Assembly (NCBI GenBank): GCA_002083365.1
Contig: LVWS01000029.1
Coordinates: 1 to 39,277, forward strand
Direction of reading: 5' to 3'
DNA length: 39,277 nucleotides
DNA from: Nitrospira sp. SG-bin1
GTDB taxonomy: Bacteria; Nitrospirota; Nitrospiria; Nitrospirales; Nitrospiraceae
Shown here: one piece after another, positions 26,919-34,455 of the stretch
Layout of the letters: every line of letters starts with the position of its first letter
Position numbering within the stretch: position 1 is the stretch's first letter
Notes under the pieces: model-generated
Told to the model about the DNA's origin: nothing
Databases searched by the model: none
The model's input: the letters and a program-made list of their open reading frames with translations, nothing else
Translations under genes and position numbers: made by a program

Positions 26919-27149
26919 TTAGGATGACGTTTCGCGGATCGACAGCCGAAGCCGACTCAAAAGCACTTCGGCACGGGCTTGATCGGACACATCGACCATG
27001 ACGCGGCTTACAAAGAACGGCACTCCCGGATAGAGACTGCTGACGTGTTCTCCGTGCACGACGTAAGCGATCCGGTTGCCTTCGAGCAGGCTCTTGATCA
27101 TCGCGAGTTCACCGACGTCCTGCGCATTGGTGAGATGGATCATCCGCAT
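26919..27149 (-). CDS. DUF2007-family putative signal transducing protein
   Basis: A 76-residue protein matching the DUF2007 pattern: a beta strand (MIHLTNAQDVGELAMIKSLLEGNRIAYVV), a loop (HGEHVSSLYPG) and a C-terminal helix (SDQARAEVLLSRL). The fold resembles a small ACT/PII-like unit, and the family is described as putative signal-transducing. The start at 27149 has a well-placed GGGGAGA; the longer frame to 27176 does not. No partner can be inferred. Confidence 0.8.
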   Translation of the reverse strand: MRMIHLTNAQDVGELAMIKSLLEGNRIAYVVHGEHVSSLYPGVPFFVSRVMVDVSDQARAEVLLSRLRLSIRETSS

Positions 27150-27236
27150 GAGCTGTCTCCCCGATCGGTCGTTCACGCGTGAAACGTGTCCGTTGGTTGC
27201 ACTTCCTCGTGTATCACTTTACACTCCGAATACGAG

Positions 27237-27521
27237 CTACGGGGTTTCGGTGATTCGCACACGTCGTTCCTGACCAGGACCACCCGAAATGGTGAGCACG
27301 CGCTTCCACTCACGGATCTGATAAATGGCCCATGCGTTCGGTTGCCCCTTGAAGAACGCCGTGGAGTCTTCGCCGCTGGCATTGAGGAAAATTGGTTCGG
27401 TGAATCCCTCTTCGAGCACGTAATCGAGTAAGGATTCGGTCGTGAATCCCGTTCCGCGAAGAGCCACATCGGCCAAGACATTAAGGATGTCGTCCGGGTT
27501 CTGAATCGTTATTGGAGTCAT
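27237..27521 (-). CDS. hypothetical protein
   Basis: A 94-residue soluble protein with a good ribosome site (GAGGAACTGCCG before ATG 27521). Composition is mixed, with a hydrophilic core (FTEPIFLNASGEDSTAFFKG) and an internal helix (AWAIYQIREW). It has no signal peptide or known motif. It is divergent from the CADD-like gene starting at 27579, so the 57-base gap likely holds both promoters. Function unknown. Confidence 0.65.
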   Translation of the reverse strand: MTPITIQNPDDILNVLADVALRGTGFTTESLLDYVLEEGFTEPIFLNASGEDSTAFFKGQPNAWAIYQIREWKRVLTISGGPGQERRVRITETP

Positions 27522-27578
27522 CGGCAGTTCCTCTGCGATCCGAATTGTAGCGACGCTTCACCAAAGAGGCAAGGCATC

Positions 27579-28328
27579 GTGGCCGCTCACATCAAGAAAT
27601 CCGGATTCCTCGAGGCGCTTCTCCGGATCATGGATGAGAAGCATCACTGGGCTTGGGAATATTTCTCTTCAGGTCGACTCAACAAAGCCCGACTCAAAAT
27701 TCATTTTCAGCATGAATACGCCGTCTACGTTCGTGACTTTCCCGTTTTCTTATCACGGATCCTGGGAGCCAATCCTCCGCTTCCCGTTCGCCGTATGTTG
27801 GCCGAAAACATCTACGAGGAAGAAACCGGAGGTCTCTCGTTGAGGGAATCCCATCCTGAACTCTTCCTGACGATGATGGAAGGACTGGGCTTTCGCCGAC
27901 GGGATTTCGAACATGTCCGGCTGCTCCCTGCCGCCCGAACCTATCGTGCCTGGCTCGAGCGCATGTCGAACCACCGCCATTGGGTGGCCGCGGCAGCAAC
28001 GTTGACTATCTTCGTTGAAGGCAGCGTGAAGGATCGCAAGGAGATCCTTGTGCCTCCTGAAAAGAAACATCCGGAAGAGATCGAAACCATCATCGGCCTT
28101 CATCCTTTGGTTCGGTATCATGGAGTACCGCCGAGCCGAATGGGCTTGATTCGAGCCCACCAGATGGTCGAAGCAGGCCATCGACACGATGCCTACGATA
28201 TGGTCATCAATTACACACCGACAGAGCTCCGGCAATCAGTCCTGACCTGCGTAAAAAAGAGCTTATCGCTCTGGCTGAATTACCGTGACGCGGTCGCCGA
28301 AGCCTGCGGGATCAAGACTCCTTCATGA
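27579..28328 (+). CDS. CADD/PqqC-like heme-oxygenase-fold (putative di-iron) protein
   Basis: A 249-residue protein of the TenA/PqqC/CADD superfamily. It has ARLKIHFQHEYAVYVRDFP, the metal-site segment ENIYEEETG followed by SHPELF, the FVEGSV helix and a C-terminal H-x3-E-x2-H in RAHQMVEAGH, corresponding to di-metal ligands in CADD proteins (one Asp is Glu here). Family knowledge: CADD from Chlamydia, and a Nitrosomonas homologue, make p-aminobenzoate for folate by a self-sacrificing route from their own Tyr. That function is plausible here because such proteins replace pabABC in nitrifiers, but other members have other roles. The start is GTG 27579. The gene overlaps the next one (ATGA). 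Confidence 0.8.
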   Translation: MAAHIKKSGFLEALLRIMDEKHHWAWEYFSSGRLNKARLKIHFQHEYAVYVRDFPVFLSRILGANPPLPVRRMLAENIYEEETGGLSLRESHPELFLTMMEGLGFRRRDFEHVRLLPAARTYRAWLERMSNHRHWVAAAATLTIFVEGSVKDRKEILVPPEKKHPEEIETIIGLHPLVRYHGVPPSRMGLIRAHQMVEAGHRHDAYDMVINYTPTELRQSVLTCVKKSLSLWLNYRDAVAEACGIKTPS

Positions 28329-29209
28329 CCATCCCCTTTCTCTCCTTGTGCGCACTGTTCCTTGTTATTGGCCATCACCCGCCCGCTTCCGGCGCTGAAA
28401 TACCCATGGACATGGCCCTGATTCCCGCGGGGGAGTTTACGATGGGCACTCCCGAGGGAAGCACGGGTTTTCCGGACGAGCATCCGGAACGACGCGTCTT
28501 CCTCAGTGAATACTTTCTTGATCGTTTTGAGGTGACCAACCAGGCCTATGCCGCCTTCGTGGAGGCCACGGGTCATCGCTCTCCGTCAAATGCAAACCCA
28601 GCAGCGACGCTTTGGACCGACGATCGCCCCATGCCGGGCATCGAACACCATCCCGTCATTAATGTGAGCTGGGAGGATGCCGACGCCTACTGCCGCTGGA
28701 CCGGGAAACGCCTTCCGACCGAAGCGGAATGGGAAAAGGCTGCACGGGGAACCGACGGCCGACGGTACCCCTGGGGGAACGGCTGGGACCTCACCATGGC
28801 CAATAGCGCCAGCTATTGGGCGCGACGCACGATAGAGTTTCATAGCGGAGCGGATTGGGATGCCTTCTGGATCAAGGGCGAGGGAGCTCGTCTGGCCAAG
28901 GAGAACGGACTGCGGGGAGAAGTCTTGACGATGCCGGTCGAAAGTTTTCCTGAAGCGGTCAGCCCGTATGGTCTATTCGGAATGGCTGGCAATGCCGCAG
29001 AATGGGTCCACGATTGGTACGATCCGAACTATTATCGAGATGCCCCGCTTACCGATCCTCCGGGACCGATTCGGGGTGCGATCAAAGCCATGCGCGGTGG
29101 GTCATGGCTGAAACCGGCAGCCAGTCTCCGCACCTCGGATCGCGATTGGGGCACGATGGACAGCCGGCCGAGCGGCACCGGTTTTCGCTGCGCAAAAGAC
29201 GCGTATTGA
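28325..29209 (+). CDS. formylglycine-generating-enzyme-family (SUMF1-like) exported protein
   Basis: A 294-residue protein whose ATG overlaps the previous stop (ATGA). Residues 1-~24 form a signal peptide (PFLSLCALFLVIGHHPPASG). The rest is a classic FGE-sulfatase domain: MALIPAGEFTMGTPEG, DRFEVTNQAYAAFV, PVINVSWEDADAYCRW, RLPTEAEWEKAARG, YPWGN, GNAAEWVHDWY, RGGSWLKP and GTGFRCA. Only one C-terminal Cys is seen, so the two-cysteine site of true FGE seems incomplete. Bacterial relatives act in varied roles, often unknown. Coupling to the CADD-like gene suggests a joint process, of unclear nature. Confidence 0.85.
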   Translation: MTIPFLSLCALFLVIGHHPPASGAEIPMDMALIPAGEFTMGTPEGSTGFPDEHPERRVFLSEYFLDRFEVTNQAYAAFVEATGHRSPSNANPAATLWTDDRPMPGIEHHPVINVSWEDADAYCRWTGKRLPTEAEWEKAARGTDGRRYPWGNGWDLTMANSASYWARRTIEFHSGADWDAFWIKGEGARLAKENGLRGEVLTMPVESFPEAVSPYGLFGMAGNAAEWVHDWYDPNYYRDAPLTDPPGPIRGAIKAMRGGSWLKPAASLRTSDRDWGTMDSRPSGTGFRCAKDAY

Positions 29210-29283
29210 CCAGTGGCGGCGCTGGAGACTCTCCCCTGCTTGCACCACTCCTATCGATACGCAACAGCTCGGCCTTGAATGAA

Positions 29284-29970
29284 TCATGGCGCTTGCAGTT
29301 CTTTGAATAGCACCTCCACCCGTTCAACTCTCACCACTGGCATGATCACACCAACCCATTCCGCATCGTGTGAGAAATCGTAGATGATCGACTCGGAAGG
29401 AATCAGCATGCCCACCATCACGACAGATACCGACACGTTTGCATGTTCGGCGAGACTCCGTTTGATCCGATCGGCAAGATTTTTATCGGGCCTCACCCGC
29501 AGATTGCTGGGGAATTCCTCCGGTTTGAATCGCACCAGACCCCAACGTGTTGGGTTGAACTCAGGCCCAACCGCTACTGCGTAGCTCCTTGTTTCTACGT
29601 CGAATTGAGACAGTTCTCCCGGCCACACGAACGCGACACGCCAATTCAGAACGGGATTCCCCTCGCGCGCAGCATCCCGCTCGCGATTCAAATTGAATAG
29701 TCGCTCATCATGCCCTGGATCATGGTGACCACGGCCATACACCGTGGCCCAATTAGGAGGCACACCTTCCAGCGCCCGGAGGAATGCTTCGATAGCGTTC
29801 GGTTCGATGAGGAGGTGCGTATCCGAAGGAAGAATCGAAGGAAGCGTTGCCGGATAAATCGCCCTTAAGGGATGCACACCGATTCCATCGTCCGCCTGTA
29901 GTATAACCGGCAAGACGATCAGGCCACATAAACAGAGCACCGGCAGGGCACGCGTGCCACGTCTGCTCAA
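29284..29970 (-). CDS. hypothetical exported protein
   Basis: A 228-residue protein with a signal peptide (ALPVLCLCGLIVLPVILQA, then a likely cut near DDG). The body shows no family I recognise. It has a soluble alpha/beta look, with repeated hydrophobic strands (VSVSVVMVGMLIP, WVGVIMPVVRVERVEVLF) near the C-terminus. Its start overlaps the upstream gene's stop (ATGA), and it is the last of a three-gene unit with the FmdB-like and 107-residue proteins. Confidence 0.65.
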   Translation of the reverse strand: MSRRGTRALPVLCLCGLIVLPVILQADDGIGVHPLRAIYPATLPSILPSDTHLLIEPNAIEAFLRALEGVPPNWATVYGRGHHDPGHDERLFNLNRERDAAREGNPVLNWRVAFVWPGELSQFDVETRSYAVAVGPEFNPTRWGLVRFKPEEFPSNLRVRPDKNLADRIKRSLAEHANVSVSVVMVGMLIPSESIIYDFSHDAEWVGVIMPVVRVERVEVLFKELQAP

Positions 29971-30290
29971 GTTGATGCCCCGGCGACCGCCCGGTCGTAA
30001 GCCGCCGTCAACGATTCCACACCTGGATGATTGCCGGTCAGGACACCGATCTCGATAAGAACGGCGAGCCGAGGAGCGGGGTTAAGCCGGCGCAGACCGG
30101 ATTGCGTCAGACCATCCGTGGCCAAGGCTTTCTCGTAGGTACCGAGCCACGATTCCGTGACGGCGCGCAAGCCCGCATCCGTGGGTTTCATGCGGCCCAA
30201 CCGTACTTGCTGCAGCAGTTTGATCAGCGGATCTGAATGAGCGATGCTCGAGATCGCGCGTTGCACCGCCTGTTCATCCGGCGTGCCCAT
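29967..30290 (-). CDS. hypothetical protein
   Basis: A 107-residue helical protein with no recognised domain. It has a Glu/Ala/Leu-rich composition and an AVTESWLGTYEKALATDGL segment. It lies seven bases after the fmdB-like gene and overlaps the next gene by four bases, so the three genes form one operon. No membrane segment is seen. Function unknown. Confidence 0.6.
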   Translation of the reverse strand: MGTPDEQAVQRAISSIAHSDPLIKLLQQVRLGRMKPTDAGLRAVTESWLGTYEKALATDGLTQSGLRRLNPAPRLAVLIEIGVLTGNHPGVESLTAAYDRAVAGAST

Positions 30291-30297
30291 AGGCGCT

Positions 30298-30525
30298 TCA
30301 GTTCATCGAGCAGGCGCCGGGCCCGCGGGGATCACCACAGCTGCCGCAAGGGCCGGGACCGGATGAAGACGCCCAGCTGGTGGTGGCGCCGCCGACTCCA
30401 AAGGCGGAAAATTGTTTATCGAGTTTGGTGGTCCTGCACTGGGGACAAGCCGCTTCCGCCGATCCTTGGACCAGGAGTTCAAAACGGTGATTGCATTCGC
30501 GGCACACATATTCGAAGATAGGCAT
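30298..30525 (-). CDS. FmdB-family zinc-ribbon protein
   Basis: A 75-residue protein: MPIFEYVCRECNHRFELL with CxxC, then CPQCR as the second CxxC of a zinc ribbon, followed by a Gly/Ser/Pro-rich tail ending SGPGPCGSCGDPRGP. This is the FmdB regulatory-domain layout, found in many bacteria; its molecular function is not firmly known, though some members are linked to regulation of formamidase. It is the first gene of a three-gene minus-strand unit, divergent from the gene at 30597. Confidence 0.9.
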   Translation of the reverse strand: MPIFEYVCRECNHRFELLVQGSAEAACPQCRTTKLDKQFSAFGVGGATTSWASSSGPGPCGSCGDPRGPGACSMN

Positions 30526-30596
30526 GGTTGACGACTCCTTCGGTTGCCAGGAGCATTATAAAATCACGGCGCCTGAATCGCAACGACAGGGATTGT

Positions 30597-30875
30597 ATGT
30601 ACCAGGAAGAGAAAACCTTTACCATTCGCTTCACGCTGGAAGCCTCGTTTCCAGACGATTATACCGGAGACGAGGATGAGCGTGCGTGGGTGCGGGAATG
30701 GGAAGCCGGGATCAAACCGCACCTGCTCAAATCCGTCTTTGAGTCGCTGCGCCGGCACGAGGGGTGGACGTCGCACATCCGCAATCGCGGCGCCTCGCCG
30801 GCCGATGAAATCGAAATCGTATTGGCCAAGGATTTTTCACAACAGCTTCCTTTTTCGCTGAAACTGAAACGATGA
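30597..30875 (+). CDS. small conserved-looking protein upstream of hemW
   Basis: A 92-residue protein starting at ATG 30597 (MYQEEKTFTIRFTLEASFPDDY). The N-terminal part is beta-strand rich; the middle has WVREWEAGIKPHLLKSVFESL, a probable helix. No family recognised. Its stop overlaps the hemW start by four bases (ATGA), so the two are translationally coupled. A longer frame from 30528 lacks support. Confidence 0.65.
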   Translation: MYQEEKTFTIRFTLEASFPDDYTGDEDERAWVREWEAGIKPHLLKSVFESLRRHEGWTSHIRNRGASPADEIEIVLAKDFSQQLPFSLKLKR

Positions 30876-31999
30876 GCGATTCCAACACTCTCGGGCTGTA
30901 TGTCCATATTCCCTTCTGTCGCCGACGTTGCCACTTTTGCGCATTTTATCTGGAAATCGCTCAATCCGATCGGATGGCCCTGTTTCATTCCGCTCTTGTC
31001 CGAGAAATTTCCCTCCATCGTCGGCAAGAATCCCTGGAAGGGCGTACTTTGCAGAGCATCTATTTCGGCGGCGGAACGCCGACGTCCCTCCCGGCCGGTC
31101 GGCTGGCCGAGCTTCTTGCCTTGATTCAAGCCACCTGGCCCACCGATATCACAACGGAGATAACGGTCGAAGCTCATCCTTCCACGGTCACATTCAAGAA
31201 TCTCCAAGTCTTGGCGGATGCCGGATTCAATCGGATCAGCTTTGGAGCGGAATCCATGGCGGACAAGGATTTTTCCTCCCTGGGTCGTTTTGGACGGGTG
31301 CAGGATACGGGGGCCGCGGTTCAGGCAGCCCGTCAAGCGGGATTCAGCAACATCAATCTCGATCTGATGTATGGGCTCCCGGGCCAATCGCTGCAGGACT
31401 GGATGCACACCATGGAGTCGATCATCACGCTGGCCCCCTCGCATCTCTCCTGTTATGCCTTGACCATTGAAGAGGACACCCGACTCGCTCAGGACATTGC
31501 TCGGAATCTCATTCCTCCGCCCGACGACGGGCTTCAGATCGACATGGAATCCGCGGCAGAACGTTCCCTGACCGACGCGGGATATTCCCGCTACGAGATT
31601 TCCAACTATGCCAAGCCCGGCCATGCCTCTCGCCATAATGTCCTCTACTGGACCGGTGGCGAGTATCTGGGGCTCGGCCCGAGCGCGCAGTCCTATCTCC
31701 ATGGAGTCCGGTTTGGAAACGTGGCGGATCTCGGAACCTATGCCGCATGCTTGAACGAGGATCGTCTGCCGATAACCGACCTCAAGCCTCTTTCGCTCTC
31801 TGAACGCCGGCGAGACGCTCTTGTGTTTGGGTTACGTTTGCTGCGTGGTGTCCCCCGACACATCATCACGGCGGCGGAGCGAGAGCACCAACTCGATGAA
31901 CTCGTCTCGAAAGGCCTGCTTGATGCCGACCACGATCGTGTACGACTGACATCGTTGGGCCGACGCTACGCCGACCTGGTGGCAGAGCGGCTGTTTTGA
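30872..31999 (+). CDS. hemW: HemW/HemN-like radical SAM protein
   Basis: A 375-residue radical SAM protein. The N-terminal YVHIPFCRRRCHFCAFY carries the CxxxCxxC 4Fe-4S motif, then YFGGGTPTSL, then VEAHPSTV, RISFGAES, NLDLMYGLPGQS, HLSCYALTIEEDT and the C-terminal HemN domain (RRDALVFGLRL). Length and phrases match HemW, the heme chaperone often misannotated as coproporphyrinogen III oxidase. HemW transfers heme to target proteins. The extra Cys often found after the motif in HemN (CxxxCxxCxC) is replaced by Phe. Coupled to the small upstream gene. Confidence 0.9.
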   Translation: MSDSNTLGLYVHIPFCRRRCHFCAFYLEIAQSDRMALFHSALVREISLHRRQESLEGRTLQSIYFGGGTPTSLPAGRLAELLALIQATWPTDITTEITVEAHPSTVTFKNLQVLADAGFNRISFGAESMADKDFSSLGRFGRVQDTGAAVQAARQAGFSNINLDLMYGLPGQSLQDWMHTMESIITLAPSHLSCYALTIEEDTRLAQDIARNLIPPPDDGLQIDMESAAERSLTDAGYSRYEISNYAKPGHASRHNVLYWTGGEYLGLGPSAQSYLHGVRFGNVADLGTYAACLNEDRLPITDLKPLSLSERRRDALVFGLRLLRGVPRHIITAAEREHQLDELVSKGLLDADHDRVRLTSLGRRYADLVAERLF

Positions 32000-32129
32000 C
32001 GCAGATGGCCAAAGCCCACCCGACAGGCGGCAATATCGCACACCTCTCCTCAGCCCTTCACATGGATATCATCGATTGACAAGACCGCCGCGATTGGAGA
32101 AGACTACGGGAAGTCTCGGGAGGCAGCTC

Positions 32130-32339
32130 ATGCCGGTCAATATGGATCCGACTAAGAAACGGCGCCGCTCCCCAACTCCCGAAGCGGCGGGTGAGGACAG
32201 GCCAACGGACTCCACAGTGTCGTCGGCGACACGCGCATTCGGGGAAGAAACAGACGCGGATCGCGAAAAGGAGTTGGCGGATGCCGAATTGAAAAACTTA
32301 TGGGATGCGACCGAAGTGATCGACATGGATAAAGTGTAA
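32130..32339 (+). CDS. small hydrophilic protein, unknown
   Basis: A 69-residue, highly charged protein (MPVNMDPTKKRRRSPTPEAAGED...) with a good GGGAGG ribosome site before ATG 32130. The C-terminal half (DREKELADAELKNLWDATEVIDMD) is helical and acidic. No family recognised. A frame extension to 32076 has no ribosome site. A hairpin follows at the stop codon. Confidence 0.55.
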   Translation: MPVNMDPTKKRRRSPTPEAAGEDRPTDSTVSSATRAFGEETDADREKELADAELKNLWDATEVIDMDKV

Positions 32340-32363
32340 TCTCCGACATGACATCCGGAGATT
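32338..32363 (+). terminator. hairpin at the end of the small hydrophilic gene
   Basis: AATCTCCG (32338-32345) pairs with CGGAGATT (32356-32363) across ten bases, an 8-bp stem that starts in the stop codon of the previous gene. No T-tract follows directly, so it may be a weak terminator or a 3' protective hairpin. Confidence 0.35.
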
Positions 32364-32407
32364 CAGCCTTGACCTGTTTTCGACAGACCTGCTAAAAGCC
32401 CCGCTCC

Positions 32408-32704
32408 ATGCCGACACCTTCCACACCACAAACCGTTCCGGACATTACCGAAGATGTGCAAACTGGGTCGGGCACCGGATTCGAGTCCCGCGTCATCGTC
32501 TACAACTGCGACTGCCACACCTATCAACAAGTCATCGACCTCTTTTGCCGGTTTATTCCCGGCATGACGTCAGCCAAAGCGTTTGAACTGGCTTATCGTA
32601 TCGATCACGACGGGGAAGCGATCGTGTTCACCGGATCGACGGAACAAGCGGATGATATCGCCGCCAAACTCGCGGGGGGTGGGCTCAAAGTGGCTGTGCA
32701 GTAA
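32408..32704 (+). CDS. ClpS-like protein with altered ligand-binding residues
   Basis: A 98-residue protein that aligns along its length from residue ~27 with the ClpS core: RVIVYNCDCHTYQQVIDLF matches KVILVNDDYTPMEFVIDVL, then AFELAYRIDHDGEAIVF and AEDIAAKL-like ends. ClpS delivers N-end-rule substrates to ClpAP. Two positions that bind the N-terminal residue in E. coli ClpS differ here: the Asp after the conserved Asn is Cys, and the pocket His aligns with Asp. An N-terminal extension (STPQTVPDITEDV) matches the flexible ClpS tail. It may be a divergent adaptor. No clp gene is adjacent. Confidence 0.75.
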   Translation: MPTPSTPQTVPDITEDVQTGSGTGFESRVIVYNCDCHTYQQVIDLFCRFIPGMTSAKAFELAYRIDHDGEAIVFTGSTEQADDIAAKLAGGGLKVAVQ

Positions 32705-32714
32705 TCCCGCCTCT

Positions 32715-33059
32715 TTACTTATGCTTGGATATGCCCTTGGTTGATTTCTTTGTTGTGCTCGCCGACTCCTTCTGGGCGGCCGGTTTAGAAGCTTTGCCTG
32801 ATTTCTTCGCCGTCTTCGAAGCGTTCGCCTTTTCATTTTTCTCAGCGGCCTTCGACTTGCTCTGTGACTGCTTGACGGGGGCCATATAGGTGGAGGTGCG
32901 GTTGACCTTGGCCAATTGGTCTCCGCTGAGCACCCGAACCTGATACAGTTCGAACAGCTTACTGATGGCCTTCGTATCGCCTCGTCTCGCCGCATTCAAC
33001 AGCTTGCGGCGCTGATTCATCTCTTCTTCTTCGGTATGCGAAGCAGCTCGTCGTTCCAT
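32715..33059 (-). CDS. Lys/Ala/Ser-rich histone-H1-like protein
   Basis: A 114-residue protein. The N-terminal ~60 residues are helical (MNQRRKLLNAARRGDTKAISKLFELYQVRVL) and the C-terminal ~50 are a low-complexity basic tail (SKAAEKNEKANASKTAKK and similar), like the AlgP/Hc1-type nucleoid-binding tails. ATG 33059 is six bases after GAGGAAGG. Likely a DNA- or RNA-binding nucleoid protein, by composition. The DUF3386 gene upstream is divergent, with a palindrome between. Confidence 0.7.
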   Translation of the reverse strand: MERRAASHTEEEEMNQRRKLLNAARRGDTKAISKLFELYQVRVLSGDQLAKVNRTSTYMAPVKQSQSKSKAAEKNEKANASKTAKKSGKASKPAAQKESASTTKKSTKGISKHK

Positions 33060-33158
33060 GCCCATCCTTCCTCAACACAGGCTGACCGGCTGATAAGGCT
33101 GCGGCGGTCTCCAACACCTCAGCGTAAAAATTGTCGAAGTATATCAGAATTATGATGT

Positions 33159-33175
33159 TTTTGGAATATCCAAAA
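33159..33175. repeat. perfect palindrome TTTTGGA-ATA-TCCAAAA
   Basis: Seven-base arms with a 3-base centre lie in the intergenic region between two divergent genes (starts at 33059 and 33332). Position and symmetry fit an operator for a dimeric transcription factor. Confidence 0.4.
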
Positions 33176-33331
33176 TCCCCAACGTCGCAATGGTACGCGA
33201 CCGCGTCATGCACACACATGAGAGATCCATCCTCACACGGGCAGCTGTCCGGTGAGATTTCACTATTGAGTCCCATCGCATGCATCGGTATAAGTGATAG
33301 AATATCCATTTTCGTAGAGAGGAGCTGCATC

Positions 33332-34003
33332 ATGGAACATAAAGCAGAACCATCGGCCGTCGCCGACGATCCTCGCGCGCGTGATCTGCTCCGCCGGGCC
33401 TTTGAGGCGACCGCTCGATGGCAAAAGGATTTCAAAGGGTTTACAGCCGACCTCACGGTGAATGTGAACGGAAAAGAAACCAGCGGGCCCGTTATCGTCA
33501 AAGGCCCCCGCGAAGTTTCCGTCCAATTGGGCGACGGCGAAACCCAAAAGTGGGTACAGGAACAGCTGGGTATGATCGCGGTCCATCGGGGACCACGAAG
33601 CTTCGAAGAGTCCGACGGAAAATATACCTTGACGATGGAAGAAGACGGACATCCGTTCGGAATTCAATTGACTATCCATGGGTCCAATTCCTTTTACCGG
33701 ATCAAGGACAACCGCATCACCCAGATCAATCGCAAGATGGCCCATCCCGGCATGAGTCCGTTTGCCTTTACGATCAATGTGGAAGAAAGTGCGGTCACGC
33801 AAGACCAGAAGAACCTCACGACCAAGTACACGGTCTATTATTATTCGCCGACCGACGGCAAACTGACCAACGTGGAGAGCTTCACCGATACCCATGTCCG
33901 CGTCGGTTCGTCCGACCTTCCGGCTACGAGACGAATCATCACCTACGAGAATGGTGAGGTCGTGGTTAAACAGCTAACCTTTAAGAACCATCAGTTGCTG
34001 TAA
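33332..34003 (+). CDS. DUF3386 domain-containing protein
   Basis: A 223-residue protein that starts at ATG 33332 behind GAGAGGAGC; the open frame back to 33131 lacks a start site. Phrases match DUF3386: ARDLLRRAFEATARWQKDFKGFTADL, WVQEQLGMIAVHRGPRSFEE, and the late TKYTVYYYSPTDGKLTNVESFTDTHVRVGSSDLPATRRI. This family is known from cyanobacteria and Nitrospira, has no known enzymatic function, and looks like a beta-rich binding protein. No signal peptide is seen, so it should be cytoplasmic. The DUF5069 gene follows after two bases. Confidence 0.85.
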   Translation: MEHKAEPSAVADDPRARDLLRRAFEATARWQKDFKGFTADLTVNVNGKETSGPVIVKGPREVSVQLGDGETQKWVQEQLGMIAVHRGPRSFEESDGKYTLTMEEDGHPFGIQLTIHGSNSFYRIKDNRITQINRKMAHPGMSPFAFTINVEESAVTQDQKNLTTKYTVYYYSPTDGKLTNVESFTDTHVRVGSSDLPATRRIITYENGEVVVKQLTFKNHQLL

Positions 34004-34005
34004 CG

Positions 34006-34455
34006 ATGGACTTGCGAAAAGGTTTTCCTCGCAGCATGCGCGTCAAGCTGGGGGGCTATGTTCACCTGGCACGCATGATCGACAAATGCCGAGCCGTCCT
34101 CGCCGGCACGGAAGGCGAGTATATCTATCCTTGCCCGATGGATGAACGGCTTCTGGCCTATGCCGGGATTACGAGCAAACAATTCACGGCAACGGTGAAA
34201 GCCAATCCGACCGACGAGGGAGTCGTGGCATGGCTTCACCAGGAAGCCAAGCCCCACTCACCTGCTGAAGTGGAGGAGTGGAATCATAATCTCCTGTCAC
34301 GCGGACCGAGTTCGCCTGAGAGTGCGGCGAGGTTCAACAAATACTTGGCCGCCATCGATCCATCACGCACCGACATTACAGCCTGGTCGGATCTGCAAGA
34401 TTTAGAGGAAGGGCGGATTGTTCCGAGACGAGAGCCGATCCACCGGTCTCAGTAA
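34006..34455 (+). CDS. DUF5069 domain-containing protein
   Basis: A 149-residue protein beginning two bases after the DUF3386 stop, hence a likely two-gene operon. It contains the family phrases DLRKGFPRSMRVKLGGYVHLARMIDKCRA, EGEYIYPCPMDERLLAYAGI and DEGVVAWLHQ. The DUF5069 family is of unknown function, possibly nucleotide or small-molecule related. Its 3' end overlaps the convergent NAD-binding gene by seven bases. Confidence 0.85.
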   Translation: MDLRKGFPRSMRVKLGGYVHLARMIDKCRAVLAGTEGEYIYPCPMDERLLAYAGITSKQFTATVKANPTDEGVVAWLHQEAKPHSPAEVEEWNHNLLSRGPSSPESAARFNKYLAAIDPSRTDITAWSDLQDLEEGRIVPRREPIHRSQ

